This document shows, in pieces, positions 63,683 to 64,000 of a stretch of DNA of 64,000 bases. A model generated the notes under the pieces. That model saw only the letters and a program-made list of their open reading frames with translations. It ran no database searches and had not been told where the DNA came from. The DNA comes from Macrococcoides canis (GTDB lineage: Bacteria; Bacillota; Bacilli; Staphylococcales; Staphylococcaceae): contig NZ_CP021059.1 in assembly GCF_002119805.1 (NCBI RefSeq), positions 186,001 to 250,000 of the forward strand, read 5' to 3'. A program made the translations under genes and the position numbers. Each line of letters opens with the position of its first letter. The first letter of the stretch is position 1.

Positions 63683-64000
63683 GATTGTAACGATGCCAAT
63701 CGATGTTGAACATTATAGAAAGATGACGGTAACACCACATCAAGGTGCGGTATGTGTGTTTACCGGTATCGTAAGAGAATGGACACAAGGTGTTAAAACG
63801 GAGTACTTGGAATATGAAGCATATATTCCGATGGCAGAGAAGAAGTTAGAACAGATTGGTCAGGAAATTAACGACAAGTGGCCAGGTACGATAGTAAGTA
63901 TTGCCCATCGTATCGGTAACCTCGATGTATCTGAAATTGCAGTTGTGATTTGTGTATCGAGTCCGCATCGCAAAGATAGTTATGCAGCAAATGAATATGC
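63669..64000 (+). CDS. moaE: MoaE, molybdopterin synthase large subunit, 3' end outside window
   Basis: The frame starts with GTG 63669, overlapping the mobB end by 14 bases, and runs off the window after about 110 codons. The residues FTGIVREWTQGVKTEYLEYEAY and AHRIGNLDVSEIAVVICVSSPHRKDSY are the MoaE core, with the catalytic Lys expected beyond the edge. It joins MoaD to form molybdopterin synthase. moaD, mobA and moaA are likely beyond the window. Confidence 0.92.
   Translation, partial: MKHFEIVTMPIDVEHYRKMTVTPHQGAVCVFTGIVREWTQGVKTEYLEYEAYIPMAEKKLEQIGQEINDKWPGTIVSIAHRIGNLDVSEIAVVICVSSPHRKDSYAANEY

Noticed and set aside
1-64000. CRISPR arrays, tRNA or rRNA genes, IS elements, prophage or integrase genes
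   Set aside because: No regularly spaced repeats, transposase or integrase frames, or recognisable tRNA/rRNA sequence were seen by eye.

Overview
The window is AT-rich, densely coding Gram-positive DNA. The gene set (narGHJI-nreABC, narT, an FmhA-type Fem transferase, FepABC iron uptake, LytSR-LrgAB, OatA, a FhuD2-like lipoprotein, AGGAGG ribosome binding sites) points to Staphylococcaceae. The absence of nir and sir genes next to nar, and the kdp locus between nreC and narT, fit Macrococcus or a deep-branching Staphylococcus better than S. aureus. The genus is an inference from gene order. No rRNA, tRNA, prophage, insertion sequence or CRISPR array was seen, and no gene-free stretch exceeds 300 bases.

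Layout. 1-9.2 kb: end of modA, a YdeI-like protein, a FUSC membrane protein, a UMF1-type transporter, then a cassette of an uncharacterised membrane-anchored acidic protein plus a three-gene ABC-2 exporter and a YdhG-like protein. 9.2-17 kb: azoreductase, SelO, OatA, and LytSR with the LrgAB pair it is expected to control. 17-22.7 kb: an HrtBA-like ABC pair, YitT, and a large YhgE/Pip protein. 22.9-26.7 kb: thiazole operon tenI-thiO-thiS-thiG-thiF behind a TPP riboswitch. 26.7-29.4 kb: an unknown acidic protein, a hemerythrin-like protein, a TerC/YkoY protein behind a yybP-ykoY (Mn) riboswitch, and DedA. 29.4-33.2 kb: Fur-type fepABC iron/heme uptake. 33.3-41.3 kb: small unknown protein, fmhA, deoD, lone modB, acyl-CoA-dehydrogenase-like enzyme, EamA transporter, Fur-boxed fhuD-like lipoprotein, bioY, fdhD.

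41.5-64 kb is a nitrate-respiration and molybdenum-cofactor region: narGHJI-nreABC, then kdpFABC divergent from kdpDE, a hemerythrin, narT-moeB-moaB, moaC, and moeA-mobB-moaE running off the right edge. The logic is coherent: ModA/ModB bring in molybdate, Moe/Moa/Mob proteins build the cofactor, FdhD sulfurates cofactor for formate dehydrogenase, NarT imports nitrate and NarGHI reduces it, while NreABC senses oxygen and nitrate. Candidate NreC palindromes lie before narG, narT and the hemerythrin gene, and a Rex-like box lies at narG.

The most interesting non-coding signals are: a 17-bp hairpin that covers the ribosome binding site and start codon of the ABC-2 permease at 6029; a 13-bp direct repeat spaced 21 bp plus a cre-like site before lrgAB; tandem 11-bp repeats between the divergent kdp operons; and an unlisted 34-codon membrane microprotein gene ahead of kdpF. 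All operator calls are pattern matches by eye and were not computed.
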